The position numbers were made by a program, and so were the translations under genes. A model generated the notes under the pieces. The model made no database searches, was not told the origin of the DNA, and saw only the letters and a list, made by a program, of their open reading frames with translations. From Thermus tengchongensis (GTDB lineage Bacteria > Deinococcota > Deinococci > Deinococcales > Thermaceae): 64,000 bases of DNA. The stretch is taken from assembly GCF_021462405.1 (NCBI RefSeq), contig NZ_JAKEDU010000005.1, positions 1-64,000 on the forward strand, read 5' to 3'. Below, piece by piece: positions 46,864 through 57,652 of the stretch (positions within the stretch are counted from its first letter, which is position 1; every line of letters starts with the position of its first letter).

Positions 46864-47316
46864 TTAACCGCAGCCACCCACGGTCACGCGGGTGCTGGCC
46901 GAAGCCAAAAGGAACTTGCCGTCCACCGTTTCCACCACCGCCCGCACCGCGCTGGTCTCTGCTAAACGCACCCGGGTAGCGTAGTAGGGCAAGGCTTTCA
47001 TGGGCATAAAGGCCACCAGGTGCGGGGTGGGGTTCTTATCGGCGAAGAGATGGATGGCCTTCACCTGATTAGAGGGAAGGTTCACCTCCACCTCGGCGGG
47101 AACATTGGCGCCGCTTTCGGCAATGGCCGGCATGGTGAGCTTGATGACGTTGGAGGGGGTAAGGTCCTTGAATCCCTTGCCCAACACCGCCTGCAAGGCC
47201 TTCTCCAGGTTGGCCAGGTCCTCGCCCTCCAAACCCTGCGCCCTTACGGGAAGCCCCGCCAAGGCAACGGCCCCGAGGGCTACGCCAGTGGTCCTTAGAA
47301 ACGCTCGCCTATTCAC
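46864..47316 (-). CDS. soxY: Sulfur carrier subunit SoxY
   Basis: 150 residues from GTG 47316, chosen because the SD AAGGAGG lies at proper distance. A Tat signal is present (NRRAFLRTTGVALG). The oxidation intermediates are carried on the C-terminal swinging-arm cysteine: the protein ends VTVGGCG, one glycine short of the usual GGCGG end. It overlaps the upstream thioredoxin-like gene by eight bases. Confidence 0.93.
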   Translation of the reverse strand: MNRRAFLRTTGVALGAVALAGLPVRAQGLEGEDLANLEKALQAVLGKGFKDLTPSNVIKLTMPAIAESGANVPAEVEVNLPSNQVKAIHLFADKNPTPHLVAFMPMKALPYYATRVRLAETSAVRAVVETVDGKFLLASASTRVTVGGCG

Positions 47317-47743
47317 ACGCACCTCCTTTGGCACAGATCTGGCGCAGCTCCGAAAGGAACTGCGCCCGGGGCCGGCTGCCAAAAAACCGGCCCACCTCTT
47401 CCCACGTCCCCTTGCGGAAGACGAGGAAGACAAAGGTTGGGGTACCCAGCACCCTGTAGCGCCGGGCAAGCTCCTGACCCTCCGGGGTTTCCGTACCCAC
47501 GGAGGCCACCACAAAGCGGTCCTCCAAAACTTGGCTCACTTGGGGATCAGAGAGGACAAAGGTGTTCATCTGGTCACAGTAGGGGCAATGAGGGGAATGG
47601 AAGTACACCATCGCAATACGGCCATGGGCCCGGGCCAGGTCCAGCGCCGCCCCATAAGGGTACCAACGACCAAAATCCGGGGCAGCCAAGGCCGCGGCCA
47701 GGGTTAGTACCAGAAGGGACCAAAGTACCCGGTATGCGTACAT
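47309..47743 (-). CDS. Exported thioredoxin-like protein at the head of the sox operon
   Basis: 144 residues from ATG 47743 (GTG 47752 possible). A signal sequence (about 1-22) and a thioredoxin fold with YFHSPHCPYCDQMNTF (CPYC) and the cis-proline loop VLGTPTFVFL. SoxW/SoxS-like proteins of this kind keep the SoxY cysteine reduced. First gene after the divergent promoter region; overlaps soxY by eight bases. Confidence 0.88.
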   Translation of the reverse strand: MYAYRVLWSLLVLTLAAALAAPDFGRWYPYGAALDLARAHGRIAMVYFHSPHCPYCDQMNTFVLSDPQVSQVLEDRFVVASVGTETPEGQELARRYRVLGTPTFVFLVFRKGTWEEVGRFFGSRPRAQFLSELRQICAKGGACE

Positions 47744-47779
47744 CTTATACACCGCCTGGGTACACCCAAGGACATTTGT

Positions 47780-47843
47780 ACCCTAGCACCCCCCCCGGGA
47801 CCATGTCAAGCTCCTTTGACACGGAATCCCCTTTTCATAAAAA
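47780..47843. promoter_or_regulatory. Divergent sox / cycA promoters with -35 boxes in one inverted repeat
   Basis: TGTCAA-GCTCCT-TTGACA (47804-47821) is a perfect inverted repeat supplying a TTGACA to each strand. Minus: 18-bp spacer, then TAGGGT (47780-47785) toward sox. Plus: 16-bp spacer, then TAAAAA (47838-47843) toward cytochrome c-552. Nearby TGGGT-AC-ACCCA (47756-47767) and CCCAC-TTAT-GTGGG are further symmetric sites that could bind a regulator. Confidence 0.6.
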
Positions 47844-47924
47844 CCCACTTATGTGGGCTCCTCCCCTGTACCCCCCAGGACTATACCCTTAAGAAAAGTT
47901 AAAGACTGGGCTTGGCCAAAGGCC

Positions 47925-47953
47925 TTGACAAGGAACGAGGGACAAAATACCCT
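47925..47953 (+). promoter_or_regulatory. Proximal promoter of cycA
   Basis: TTGACA (47925-47930), 17-bp spacer, TACCCT (47948-47953), 20 bases before the ATG. Confidence 0.6.
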
Positions 47954-47972
47954 GATACCCCGGAGGGTAAAG

Positions 47973-48419
47973 ATGAAGCGGACCCTAACGGTTCTCCTCC
48001 TTATCGGCGGCCTGGCCTTTGCCCAGGCGGACGGCGCTAAAGTATACGCCCAGTGCGCGGGCTGCCACCAGGCCAACGGCCAGGGACTTCCCGGGGCCTT
48101 CCCGCCCCTGGCGGGCCACGTGGCGGATATCTTGAGCAAGCAAGGCGGCCGGGAGTTCCTGATCAAGGTCCTGCTCTGGGGCCTGCAGGGGCAGATTGAG
48201 GTGAAGGGCATGAAGTACAACGGGGCCATGCCCGCCTTCAACGGCCTCAAGGACGACGATATCGCCGCCGTCCTCAACCACATCGTTACCGCCTGGGGCG
48301 ACGACAAGAAGGTGAAGGACTGGAAGCCCTTCACCGCCGCCGAGGTCAAGGCCCTGCGGGACAAGAAGCTCACTCCCCAGCAGGTGCTGGAGGAGCGGAA
48401 GAAGCTGGGCCTGAAGTAA
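47973..48419 (+). CDS. cycA: Cytochrome c-552
   Basis: 148 residues, very close to remembered T. thermophilus cytochrome c-552, the soluble electron donor to the ba3 oxidase. Signal peptide 1-17, heme site CAGCH (Cys28, Cys31, His32), methionine ligand in [12 protein letters not shown], and the Thermus-specific C-terminal extension [21 protein letters not shown] 47973 is preceded by CGGAGGG. Its place opposite the sox operon suggests it accepts the electrons released by Sox oxidation. Followed by a terminator. Confidence 0.96.
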   Translation: MKRTLTVLLLIGGLAFAQADGAKVYAQCAGCHQANGQGLPGAFPPLAGHVADILSKQGGREFLIKVLLWGLQGQIEVKGMKYNGAMPAFNGLKDDDIAAVLNHIVTAWGDDKKVKDWKPFTAAEVKALRDKKLTPQQVLEERKKLGLK

Positions 48420-48438
48420 AGGTTACCTTTCCTCTGGT

Positions 48439-48470
48439 CCCGGGGCCCAAGGCCCCGGGTTCCTTAGTTT
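48439..48470 (+). terminator. Intrinsic terminator of cycA
   Basis: CCCGGGGCC-CAA-GGCCCCGGG (48439-48459) followed by TTCCTTAGTTT. Confidence 0.85.
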
Positions 48471-48479
48471 AATGAAGGG

Positions 48480-49430
48480 GTGCTGGAGCTCTCCCTGGAG
48501 AAGTCCTTCCCTGGCTTCCAGCTGGCCCTGGATCTCACGGCCCAAGAAGGAGAGGTTCTGGCCCTTCTGGGGCCTTCGGGAAGCGGCAAGAGCACCCTCT
48601 TGCGGCTCATCGCCGGGCTCCTAGCCCCGGACCGGGGCTTCGTGCGCTTTGGGGGCGTGGACCTCACTCCCCTGCCCCCGGAAAGGCGGGGGGTGGGCTT
48701 TCTCTTTCAGGACTATGCCCTCTTCCCCCACCTCACGGTGGCGGAGAACGTGGCCTTCGGCCTGGTGGAAGCCCGCTGGCCCAGGGCCGAGAGGGAAGCG
48801 CGGGTGCGGGAGCTCCTGGAGCGGATGGAACTCCTCTCCCACGCCGGCAAAAGGCCCCAAGAGCTTTCAGGAGGGGAGCAACAGCGGGTGGCCCTGGCCC
48901 GGGCCCTGGCCCCCAAGCCCCGCCTCCTGCTTCTGGACGAACCCCTGGGGGCCCTGGACCTGCGCCTACGGGAGGAGTTGCTCTTCTTCTTGCGCAGGAC
49001 CCTGCGGGAAACCAGGGTTACCACCCTACTGGTCACCCACGACCAGGGGGAAGCCTTTCTCCTGGCCCACCGGGTGGCGGTGATCCGCCAGGGGCGTCTG
49101 GTCCAGGTGGGGCGGCCAGAAGAGGTCTACACCAAACCTAAAGATGCCTGGACCGCCCGCTTTATGGGCCACAAAAACCTCCTCTCCCCGGAGGAAAGCC
49201 AAAGGATAGGCCTGCCGCCTAAGCCGCATCTCCTACCCCCGGGGGCCCTGCGCCTGGGGGAGGGGGCGGAGGGTGTGGTGGAGGAACGGCTCTACTACGG
49301 GCCCAGGGTGGGGCTTTGGGTGCGGGTTAAGGGGGTGCGGCTTTACCTCGAGGCCCAGGAGGGCTCGGAGGAGGGAACCCCTATCCGCCTCCACCTGGAC
49401 CTCAACCAGGCGTTACCCTTGGAAGGGTGA
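48480..49430 (+). CDS. ABC transporter ATP-binding protein (PotA/ThiQ-like)
   Basis: 316 residues. Walker A LLGPSGSGKSTLLRLIAG, Q-loop FLFQDYALFPHLTVAEN, signature LSGGEQQRVALARAL, Walker B LLLLDEPLGALD, switch VTHDQGEAFLLA. A C-terminal TOBE-like domain (about 240-316) places it with import ATPases of the iron/thiamine/polyamine group. Directly coupled (GTGA overlap) to thiamine pyrophosphokinase, so thiamine uptake is a fair guess. No permease or binding protein is nearby. GTG start without SD, probably leaderless (TTTAAT at 48468-48473). Confidence 0.88.
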   Translation: MLELSLEKSFPGFQLALDLTAQEGEVLALLGPSGSGKSTLLRLIAGLLAPDRGFVRFGGVDLTPLPPERRGVGFLFQDYALFPHLTVAENVAFGLVEARWPRAEREARVRELLERMELLSHAGKRPQELSGGEQQRVALARALAPKPRLLLLDEPLGALDLRLREELLFFLRRTLRETRVTTLLVTHDQGEAFLLAHRVAVIRQGRLVQVGRPEEVYTKPKDAWTARFMGHKNLLSPEESQRIGLPPKPHLLPPGALRLGEGAEGVVEERLYYGPRVGLWVRVKGVRLYLEAQEGSEEGTPIRLHLDLNQALPLEG

Positions 49431-50038
49431 AGCGCTTTGCCCTCCTCCTGGGCGGCCCCCTCTTGGCAACGGAGGCCCTGAGGGCGCGCCTTCAGGGCTA
49501 CCGCCTCCTGGCGGCGGACTCCGGTGGACGGCATGCCCTGGCCCTGGGGCTTCCCCTGGAGCTATGGCTTGGGGACTTCGACTCAAGCCCTCCTTGGCTC
49601 CAGCAAATCCTTCCCGCTCCCAAGGAGGTACTCCCCCGCGAAAAGGACCTTACGGACGGCGAAGCCCTGGTGCGGAAAGCCCTGGACCTGGGAGCGGAGG
49701 CGATGCTCCTCCTGGGGGCCCTGGGCGGGCGGCTGGACCACACCCTGGCCCACCTGGAGCTGGCCTTTTCCTTGGCGGCACTGGGGGTGCAGGTGGAGCT
49801 TTCCGACGGCCTCACCCGAGCCTTCCCCCTCCTCCCCGGAAGCCACACCTTTCCCTTGGAAGCCGGAGCCCCCTTCAGCCTCCTCCCCTTCCCCGAGGCC
49901 ACCTTGGGGGTGGAAGGGGCCCGCTGGAACCTTCCCCCTGCCCCCCTCAAAGCCACCACTATGACCCTAGAAAACCGGGCCCTAGGGCCCATCCGGATAC
50001 GGGTGGAGGCGGGGCGGGCGGTGCTCTACCTCTTCTGA
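49427..50038 (+). CDS. thiN: Thiamine pyrophosphokinase
   Basis: 203 residues. Converts thiamine to thiamine diphosphate with ATP. Motifs: LLAADSGGRHALALG, LWLGDFDSSPPW, PREKDLTDGEALVRKAL and MLLLGALGGRLDHTLAHLEL, all typical of TPK. GTG start overlapping the ABC gene by four bases. The pair suggests salvage of external thiamine. No TPP riboswitch is visible upstream of the pair. Confidence 0.93.
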   Translation: MKRFALLLGGPLLATEALRARLQGYRLLAADSGGRHALALGLPLELWLGDFDSSPPWLQQILPAPKEVLPREKDLTDGEALVRKALDLGAEAMLLLGALGGRLDHTLAHLELAFSLAALGVQVELSDGLTRAFPLLPGSHTFPLEAGAPFSLLPFPEATLGVEGARWNLPPAPLKATTMTLENRALGPIRIRVEAGRAVLYLF

Positions 50039-50080
50039 GGGCGGGGCCGCCAGGGGCAAAGAAGGGCCCGCCGCCTCTCC

Positions 50081-50109
50081 TTGACAGGAAAAGGGGGGAA
50101 GGCTACACT
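50081..50109 (+). promoter_or_regulatory. tRNA-Lys promoter
   Basis: TTGACA (50081-50086), 17-bp spacer, TACACT (50104-50109), 14 bases before the tRNA. Confidence 0.85.
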
Positions 50110-50123
50110 AGCCTTTGGCGTTT

Positions 50124-50199
50124 GGGCCGCTAGCTCAACCGGTAGAGCAACCGACTCTTAATCGGTGGGTTACAGGTTCGAGTCCTGTGCGGCCCACCA
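50124..50199 (+). tRNA. tRNA-Lys (CTT)
   Basis: A 76-nt cloverleaf: acceptor GGGCCGC/GCGGCCC, anticodon stem ACCGA/TCGGT with loop CTCTTAA (anticodon CTT), T-arm GGTTCGAGTCC and encoded ACCA. From position 50155 on, the 3' part is the left attachment site of an integrated element and is repeated exactly at 51320-51364. Confidence 0.97.
50155..50199 (+). repeat. attL: 3' part of tRNA-Lys
   Basis: A 45-bp sequence identical to 51320-51364, running from the anticodon loop to the CCA end. Confidence 0.9.
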
Positions 50200-50245
50200 T
50201 CGCCTTTTAAAGGCAAAGCTTCCACTCTTGGAAGCGAGTTGTCGA

Positions 50246-50281
50246 GCCCGGCATCTCTCTTGGTCGAAGGAGGTGCCGGGC
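50246..50281 (+). promoter_or_regulatory. Hairpin enclosing the integrase SD
   Basis: GCCCGGCA (50246-50253) pairs with TGCCGGGC (50274-50281). The loop holds the SD AAGGAGG and the ATG follows immediately at 50282. Upstream are two further hairpins, GCCTTT-T-AAAGGC (50202-50214) and GCTTCCA-CTCT-TGGAAGC (50219-50236). Confidence 0.6.
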
Positions 50282-51157
50282 ATGACAATTCTTGAAGCGC
50301 TAGAAGAGTTTCTGCAGGAGAAAAGGGTGGAGGGGAAACGGCCAGCAACCATCCGCTGGTATCAGCAGACCGTGAGCTATCTACTACGGGAGCATTTGGA
50401 CCAGCCTTTGGTAGCCCTCAACCGCAGCCTGGTAACTCAAGCCCTGCTCAAAAATGTATCTCAAGCTACACTGGGCAACTATGACCGGGCGCTAAGGGGC
50501 TTCTGCAATTGGCTTGTCGCCGTTGGCTATCTAGACAAAAATCCTTTCCAAGGGCGCAAGCGCCCTAGGCAAGACTTCCGGCCCAGGCAGGTTCTAAGCC
50601 TAGATGAGATAGCCGCTCTTTTTGCCGCAGCCCGTAAAGACCCTCGTTTCCGCTTCCGTAACCAAGCCATCTTAGCGCTCGCCTTGGGTGCCGGACTACG
50701 GGCCTCGGAGATTTGCCGCCTAACCCTCCAAGATATTCAATGGGAAGAAGCTGTCCTGCGGGTAGAGGGGAAAACGGGCTTCAGTGTCGTTCCCCTCACA
50801 AAAGACACTTTGCGGTATCTACGGCTGTACGTGGACCGGGAACGCCGGGCCACCATACCCTACTTGTTTGTTCACAGGAACCGGCCCTTGAACGCCAATG
50901 CTTTGTCTCGCTGGATTCATCGCCTGGCTAAGACCGCTGGAATTGACCGTCCTGTAGGCATGCATCTCTTACGCCACACTTTCGCCACGCACTTCCTCAA
51001 AAGCGGGGGCGACCCCTTTACATTGCAACGTATATTGCGCCACAAGACCCCGGCTATGACCAGCCGCTACCTCCACCTCCTAACCGAAGACCTTAGGGAA
51101 CGCCTGCAAACTGTGGACTTGGTGGCGTTAGTCAAAAGGGGAACACGCCCACAATGA
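50282..51157 (+). CDS. Tyrosine recombinase (XerC/D-like integrase)
   Basis: 291 residues. An N-terminal SAM-like DNA-binding domain (about 1-90) and a C-terminal catalytic domain. All catalytic residues are visible: Arg140 in GAGLRASEI, Lys164 in EGKTGF, His228/Arg231 in HLLRHTFATH, His254 in ILRHKT and nucleophile Tyr263 in TSRYLHL. ATG 50282 has a good SD; the longer upstream frame runs into the tRNA. Lower GC than neighbours and a position directly behind tRNA-Lys with a matching direct repeat show it is the integrase of the element. Confidence 0.93.
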   Translation: MTILEALEEFLQEKRVEGKRPATIRWYQQTVSYLLREHLDQPLVALNRSLVTQALLKNVSQATLGNYDRALRGFCNWLVAVGYLDKNPFQGRKRPRQDFRPRQVLSLDEIAALFAAARKDPRFRFRNQAILALALGAGLRASEICRLTLQDIQWEEAVLRVEGKTGFSVVPLTKDTLRYLRLYVDRERRATIPYLFVHRNRPLNANALSRWIHRLAKTAGIDRPVGMHLLRHTFATHFLKSGGDPFTLQRILRHKTPAMTSRYLHLLTEDLRERLQTVDLVALVKRGTRPQ

Positions 51158-51319
51158 AATTTGGAAGTGAGGTAGCATAGTGTAGCTTGGAAGGCTGTAA
51201 CCCCGGATATGAGCAACCGACAGAGCTTGAAACCCCAATCTGGTGGTTGTAAACTTAGGAAAGCGGACAGGCTTTGGGCTCCTGGACGCGGGAAAACGGC
51301 CATGCAAGGGAGAGCCTGG

Positions 51320-51364
51320 CTCTTAATCGGTGGGTTACAGGTTCGAGTCCTGTGCGGCCCACCA
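51320..51364 (+). repeat. attR: duplicated 3' end of tRNA-Lys
   Basis: Exact 45-bp copy of 50155-50199. It lacks the 5' half of a tRNA and cannot fold into one. Confidence 0.92.
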
Positions 51365-51369
51365 CGGAA

Positions 51370-51399
51370 CCCCGGGGCCTTCCCCGGGGGTCTTCCTTT
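51370..51399 (+). terminator. Displaced tRNA-Lys terminator
   Basis: CCCCGGGG-CCTT-CCCCGGGG (51370-51389) followed by GTCTTCCTTT. It starts six bases after the right repeat, where the terminator of the uninterrupted tRNA gene would be. Confidence 0.75.
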
Positions 51400-51411
51400 A
51401 CCATGGGGCCC

Positions 51412-54089
<2,678 letters not shown>

Positions 54090-54104
54090 TCAGCCTACCA
54101 CATC

Positions 54105-54134
54105 TGGCAAAAGACCCCGGGGTTATGGTACAGT
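54105..54134 (+). promoter_or_regulatory. rplM-rpsI promoter
   Basis: TGGCAA (54105-54110), 18-bp spacer, TACAGT (54129-54134), giving a leader of roughly 80 nt. It overlaps the upstream side of the divergent pyrG promoter. Confidence 0.55.
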
Positions 54135-54144
54135 TTTCTTTGGC

Positions 54145-54179
54145 GTTCTTGCGGGGTCCCCCGATCCCCCGGCAAGAAC
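54145..54179 (+). promoter_or_regulatory. Leader hairpin before rplM
   Basis: GTTCTTGC (54145-54152) and GCAAGAAC (54172-54179) form the base; GGGG and CCCC extend it inside. It lies between promoter and SD (AAGGAGG, 54203-54209) and could be a site for feedback control by a ribosomal protein. Confidence 0.5.
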
Positions 54180-54219
54180 ATGGTGCCTGGCACACAGAGT
54201 TGAAGGAGGGCCCAAACAC

Positions 54220-54651
54220 ATGCAGCCCAAGACGTACATACCCAAGGAGATCGAACCCCGGTGGGTTCTTATTGACGCCGAGGGCAAAACCTTAGGGCGG
54301 CTGGCCACGCAGATCGCCACCCTGCTACGCGGCAAGCACCGCCCCGACTGGACTCCCAACCTTCCCATGGGCGACTTCGTGGTGGTGATCAACGCCGACA
54401 AGATCCGCCTCACCGGCAAGAAGCTGAAGCAAAAGATCTATACCCGGTATAGCGGCTACCAGGGGGGCCTGAAGGAGATCCCCGCGGAGAAGATGCTGGC
54501 CACCCACCCGGAGAGGGTGTTGGAGCACGCGGTGAAGGGCATGCTTCCCAAGGGGCCCTTGGGCCGGAAGCTTTTCAAGCGCCTCAAGGTCTACGCCGGC
54601 CCCACCCACCCCCACCAGGCCCAGAAACCCGTTAAGCTGGAGGTCAGGTGA
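54220..54651 (+). CDS. rplM: 50S ribosomal protein L13
   Basis: 143 residues, close to Thermus L13: [52 protein letters not shown] and [22 protein letters not shown] 54220 has the SD AAGGAGG ten bases upstream. The stop overlaps the rpsI start by one base (TGATG), the usual L13-S9 operon. Confidence 0.97.
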   Translation: MQPKTYIPKEIEPRWVLIDAEGKTLGRLATQIATLLRGKHRPDWTPNLPMGDFVVVINADKIRLTGKKLKQKIYTRYSGYQGGLKEIPAEKMLATHPERVLEHAVKGMLPKGPLGRKLFKRLKVYAGPTHPHQAQKPVKLEVR

Positions 54652-55037
54652 TGGAGCAGTACTACGGCACCGGAAGGCGTAAGGAGGCGGTGGCCAGGGT
54701 CTTTTTGAGACCCGGAAGCGGCAAGGTCACCGTGAACGGCCAGGATTTCCAAGACTATTTCCAGGGTTTGATAAAGGCGGTGGCGGCCCTCGAGCCCCTG
54801 AGGGTGGTGGATGCCCTGGGGCGCTTTGACGCTTACATCACCGTGCGGGGAGGCGGCAAGAGCGGCCAGATCGACGCCATCAAGCTGGGGGTGGCCCGGG
54901 CCCTCCTCCAGTACAACCCCGACTACCGCGCCAAGCTGAAGCCCCTGGGCTTCCTCACCCGGGACGCCCGCGTGGTGGAGCGCAAGAAGTACGGCAAGCA
55001 CAAGGCCCGCCGGGCACCCCAGTACTCCAAGCGCTAA
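54651..55037 (+). CDS. rpsI: 30S ribosomal protein S9
   Basis: 128 residues, nearly identical to remembered Thermus S9: [41 protein letters not shown], and the basic tail [16 protein letters not shown] that reaches the P-site tRNA. Its stop overlaps the end of the convergent addA gene, and its terminator lies inside addA. Confidence 0.97.
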   Translation: MEQYYGTGRRKEAVARVFLRPGSGKVTVNGQDFQDYFQGLIKAVAALEPLRVVDALGRFDAYITVRGGGKSGQIDAIKLGVARALLQYNPDYRAKLKPLGFLTRDARVVERKKYGKHKARRAPQYSKR

Positions 55038-57652
55038 AGAAGGTCCGGCTCGAGCCCCTGGGAGAGGATCCCAGGGGTGTTTTCCAACTCCAGAAGGGCC
55101 TCCTGAAGCTCCTCTGGCGAGAAGACGTGAACCCTTTCGTGCCTTAAATAGACCAAACGGCCTTCGGCCTCCACCCCCCAGGCCCGCCGCACCGCCTCCC
55201 GGTAGAGGGCCAACTGCAGGCGGTAATGCTCCGGGGCCATCCTCTGGTCGGTCTTGTAGTCCTCCAGATACCACCTGCCCCCCACCCGGTAAAGCCGGTC
55301 CAAAACCCCATACCAGACGGTGCCCCCAAGGGGCAGGACCAGGGGAAGCTCAGCGTGGTCCTCCTCCCGGTCTTCCAAAGCGGGAAGGACTTCCCCCAGC
55401 ATGCGCCGGTGGTTCCAAAGGAGGAGCCGCACCTCCGCAAGAAGGCGCTCCTGCTCCTCCTCGGAGAAGGGGAGGGCCACCTCCTGCAGGAGGAGGGCCC
55501 GCATGGCCCCCTCGTCCCCCGGGTGCAGGTTGCGGGCCAAAGCGTAGTGCACCAGGGTGCCCAGGGCCCGGGGGTACTCGGGGAGGGTTTCGGCCTCGAG
55601 GGCCTGGGAAAGAGCCAAAGGCTCCCCCTCCCCCTTGCGATAAGCGCTGGGGGAAAAGACCGGGGGAAAGCGCTTGGACGGGATGCGGTGCTCCGCGTAA
55701 GGGGCGGGGGGCTGGGGTTCGGGAAGGAGTGGGGGGGAGGGCAAGGGAGGAAGGCCCGCCAAGGGGTGGCGGTGCACCAGGGGATCCTGGTCCCCAGGGC
55801 CCAAGCCCAGGTCCATGAGGGCCTCGGCCCAGGGTCCAGGCCGTTCGGAAAGGCTCCCTGTGAGGATAAGCACGTCCCTAGCCCGGGAAAGGGCCACGTA
55901 AAGGAGCCGGAGGGACTCCTCCTCCTGGGCACGGGCCAGGGTCCTTCTCAGGTTTCGGTAGCCCTCTGTCCCCTCCAGGGCCACCTCGCCGTCTATGCCC
56001 ACCAGCACGGGCTCGGGCTTCCCTCCCTCGTGGCGGGCAAGGTCAAAGACCGCCACCACCGGCCACTCCAGGCCCTTGGCCGCGTGGACCGTGAGGAGCT
56101 GCACCCCCTCTCCCCCCTCGGGAAGCTCGGAGGTTTCCGGGTCCTCAGCCCGCACCTTCAACCACTCCAGGAGGGCCTCGAGGTCGGGGAAGCGCTCCTC
56201 CGCGGCCAGGAGGAGAAGGGCGTCCAGGTTGGCCCGGGCCCTCCGGGAAAGCCGCCTTAGGAAGACTTCGTCCCGCACAAGGGCCTTCAGGGCCTCGAGG
56301 GGACGCAAGCCTGCAAGCGTCTTGAGCCCATCCAGGCGCATCCGCACCTCCGGGGGAAGGAGGGAAAGAGGATCTTCCGCCTGCAGGGCCTCCTCCACCT
56401 GCCCGAGGTCCACCCCCACGAAGGGACCCCTTAGGAAAGCCAGGAGGGAAATGCGCTCCTCAGGGCTTGGGGGACCCTCCAACAGGGCAAGGCGCAGAGC
56501 GTGGTACACATCCCGCACCTCGGGCCTCTTGAAGAAGCTCTGCCCCCGCCTGAGGACGTAAGGAACCCCCAGGGCCCGGAAGGCCCTTTCCAGGAAGGGC
56601 AGGCTCCTGCGGCTTCGCACCAGGACCGCCATATCAGAGAAGGCGTAGCCCTGGCTGGAAAGCGCCCGCAGGCGCTCCGCCAGGAGGGCCGCCTCCCCTT
56701 CCCGCTTCCGGTCCAAGGGCTCCTCCCCCACCACCCAGTGGACCTCCACCCGGCCCTCCTCCGCCCGCAAGGGCTCCACCGGCACCCGCTCGGACTCAGG
56801 GAAGAAACGCTCCACAAAACGGTTCAGGAAATGGGCCACCGCCTGGGCGTGGCGCCTAGTTTGCCCCAGGCGTAGGACCTCTTTCGCCTCCCCCAGGGCC
56901 TGGCGGAAAACCTCCACCCGGGCGTTGCGGAAGAGGTAGATGGACTGCTTGGGATCCCCCACGGCCACCACCTGCACTCCCGCCTCCTCCAGGACCCGGA
57001 AGAACCGCCCCTGCAAGGGGTTCACATCCTGGTACTCGTCCACCAGGAGGTAAGGAAAGCGCTCCACCACCCTTCTCACCGCCTTGGGATGTTCCACCAG
57101 ACGAAGGGCCAGGGCCTCGAGGTCCCCTGGTCCCAGGGCCTCCCGCGTGCGGCGGTGGTAGCCGGAAAGGACCTCCTGGAACAGCTCAAGAAGCCCCTCG
57201 GCCCCGGGCAGGGCCCGAAACGCCCCCGCCAGGGAGCGCTTCCGGTAAAGGGCAAGGAGGGACTCCTCTAGAGCAGGGTCCAGGCCCTTCAGGTAAAGGA
57301 GGCTTCGCGCCTCCTCCAGGAAGAGGGCTTCGGCCAAAAGCTCGTCCAATAGGGTAAAGTCCGGGTCCAGGGAGAGGAGGGGAGCGGTGTGGCGGATGGC
57401 CTCGGCCATAAAGCCGTGGATGGTGGTGAAAACCGCCCCGTAGACCTCCCGCTGCGCCTCCTCTGCCCAAGAAGCGGAGGAGAGCCTGGCCACCTCGCCT
57501 TGGATGCGCCGCCTGAGCTCCTCCGCCGCCTTGCGGGTGAAGGTGACGGCAGCCATGCGCCTTAGGGGCACCCCCTGGCGCAAAAGCGCCAGGAGCTCCC
57601 CCACCAAGGCGTGGGTCTTGCCCGTGCCCGCGGAAGCCACGTAGAGCCTCAT
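55034..57652 (-). CDS. addA: AddA-like helicase-nuclease
   Basis: About 872 residues. A UvrD-type helicase with a C-terminal RecB-family nuclease, processing double-strand breaks. Motif [15 protein letters not shown], Ia [86 protein letters not shown]. Nuclease: the acid-x-Lys motif in [12 protein letters not shown] and [12 protein letters not shown] 57652 gives a natural N-terminus; upstream sequence overlaps the addB frame. Four-bp overlap with addB. Confidence 0.9.
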   Translation of the reverse strand: MRLYVASAGTGKTHALVGELLALLRQGVPLRRMAAVTFTRKAAEELRRRIQGEVARLSSASWAEEAQREVYGAVFTTIHGFMAEAIRHTAPLLSLDPDFTLLDELLAEALFLEEARSLLYLKGLDPALEESLLALYRKRSLAGAFRALPGAEGLLELFQEVLSGYHRRTREALGPGDLEALALRLVEHPKAVRRVVERFPYLLVDEYQDVNPLQGRFFRVLEEAGVQVVAVGDPKQSIYLFRNARVEVFRQALGEAKEVLRLGQTRRHAQAVAHFLNRFVERFFPESERVPVEPLRAEEGRVEVHWVVGEEPLDRKREGEAALLAERLRALSSQGYAFSDMAVLVRSRRSLPFLERAFRALGVPYVLRRGQSFFKRPEVRDVYHALRLALLEGPPSPEERISLLAFLRGPFVGVDLGQVEEALQAEDPLSLLPPEVRMRLDGLKTLAGLRPLEALKALVRDEVFLRRLSRRARANLDALLLLAAEERFPDLEALLEWLKVRAEDPETSELPEGGEGVQLLTVHAAKGLEWPVVAVFDLARHEGGKPEPVLVGIDGEVALEGTEGYRNLRRTLARAQEEESLRLLYVALSRARDVLILTGSLSERPGPWAEALMDLGLGPGDQDPLVHRHPLAGLPPLPSPPLLPEPQPPAPYAEHRIPSKRFPPVFSPSAYRKGEGEPLALSQALEAETLPEYPRALGTLVHYALARNLHPGDEGAMRALLLQEVALPFSEEEQERLLAEVRLLLWNHRRMLGEVLPALEDREEDHAELPLVLPLGGTVWYGVLDRLYRVGGRWYLEDYKTDQRMAPEHYRLQLALYREAVRRAWGVEAEGRLVYLRHERVHVFSPEELQEALLELENTPGILSQGLEPDLL
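55055..55083 (+). terminator. Terminator of rplM-rpsI inside addA
   Basis: CCCCTGGGA-GAGGA-TCCCAGGGG (55055-55077) then TGTTTT. It also encodes the last residues of AddA on the other strand. Confidence 0.85.

Larger units (their letters stand above)
50200..51364 (+). mobile_element. 1165-bp integrase-only element in tRNA-Lys
   Basis: The direct repeats 50155-50199 and 51320-51364 delimit a unit of 1165 bp, including one repeat. Its only gene is a tyrosine recombinase. The interior is clearly less GC-rich than its surroundings and lacks the CCTCGAGG palindrome frequent elsewhere. The original tRNA terminator is now found beyond the right repeat (51370-51399). Confidence 0.88.

Noticed and set aside
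48420..48479. A TPP riboswitch before the ABC ATPase and thiamine pyrophosphokinase genes
   Set aside because: The gap is only 60 bp, occupied by the cycA terminator, and lacks the conserved CTGAGA and ACCTGATC-type blocks.
51320..51364. A second tRNA-Lys gene
   Set aside because: Only the 3' 45 bases are present; the 5' acceptor strand and D-arm are not adjacent, so no cloverleaf can form. It is an attachment-site duplicate.
51274..51411. An N-terminal extension of the DUF815 ATPase
   Set aside because: The frame runs through the tRNA-derived attachment site and the displaced terminator, so the real start must lie at 51403 or 51412.
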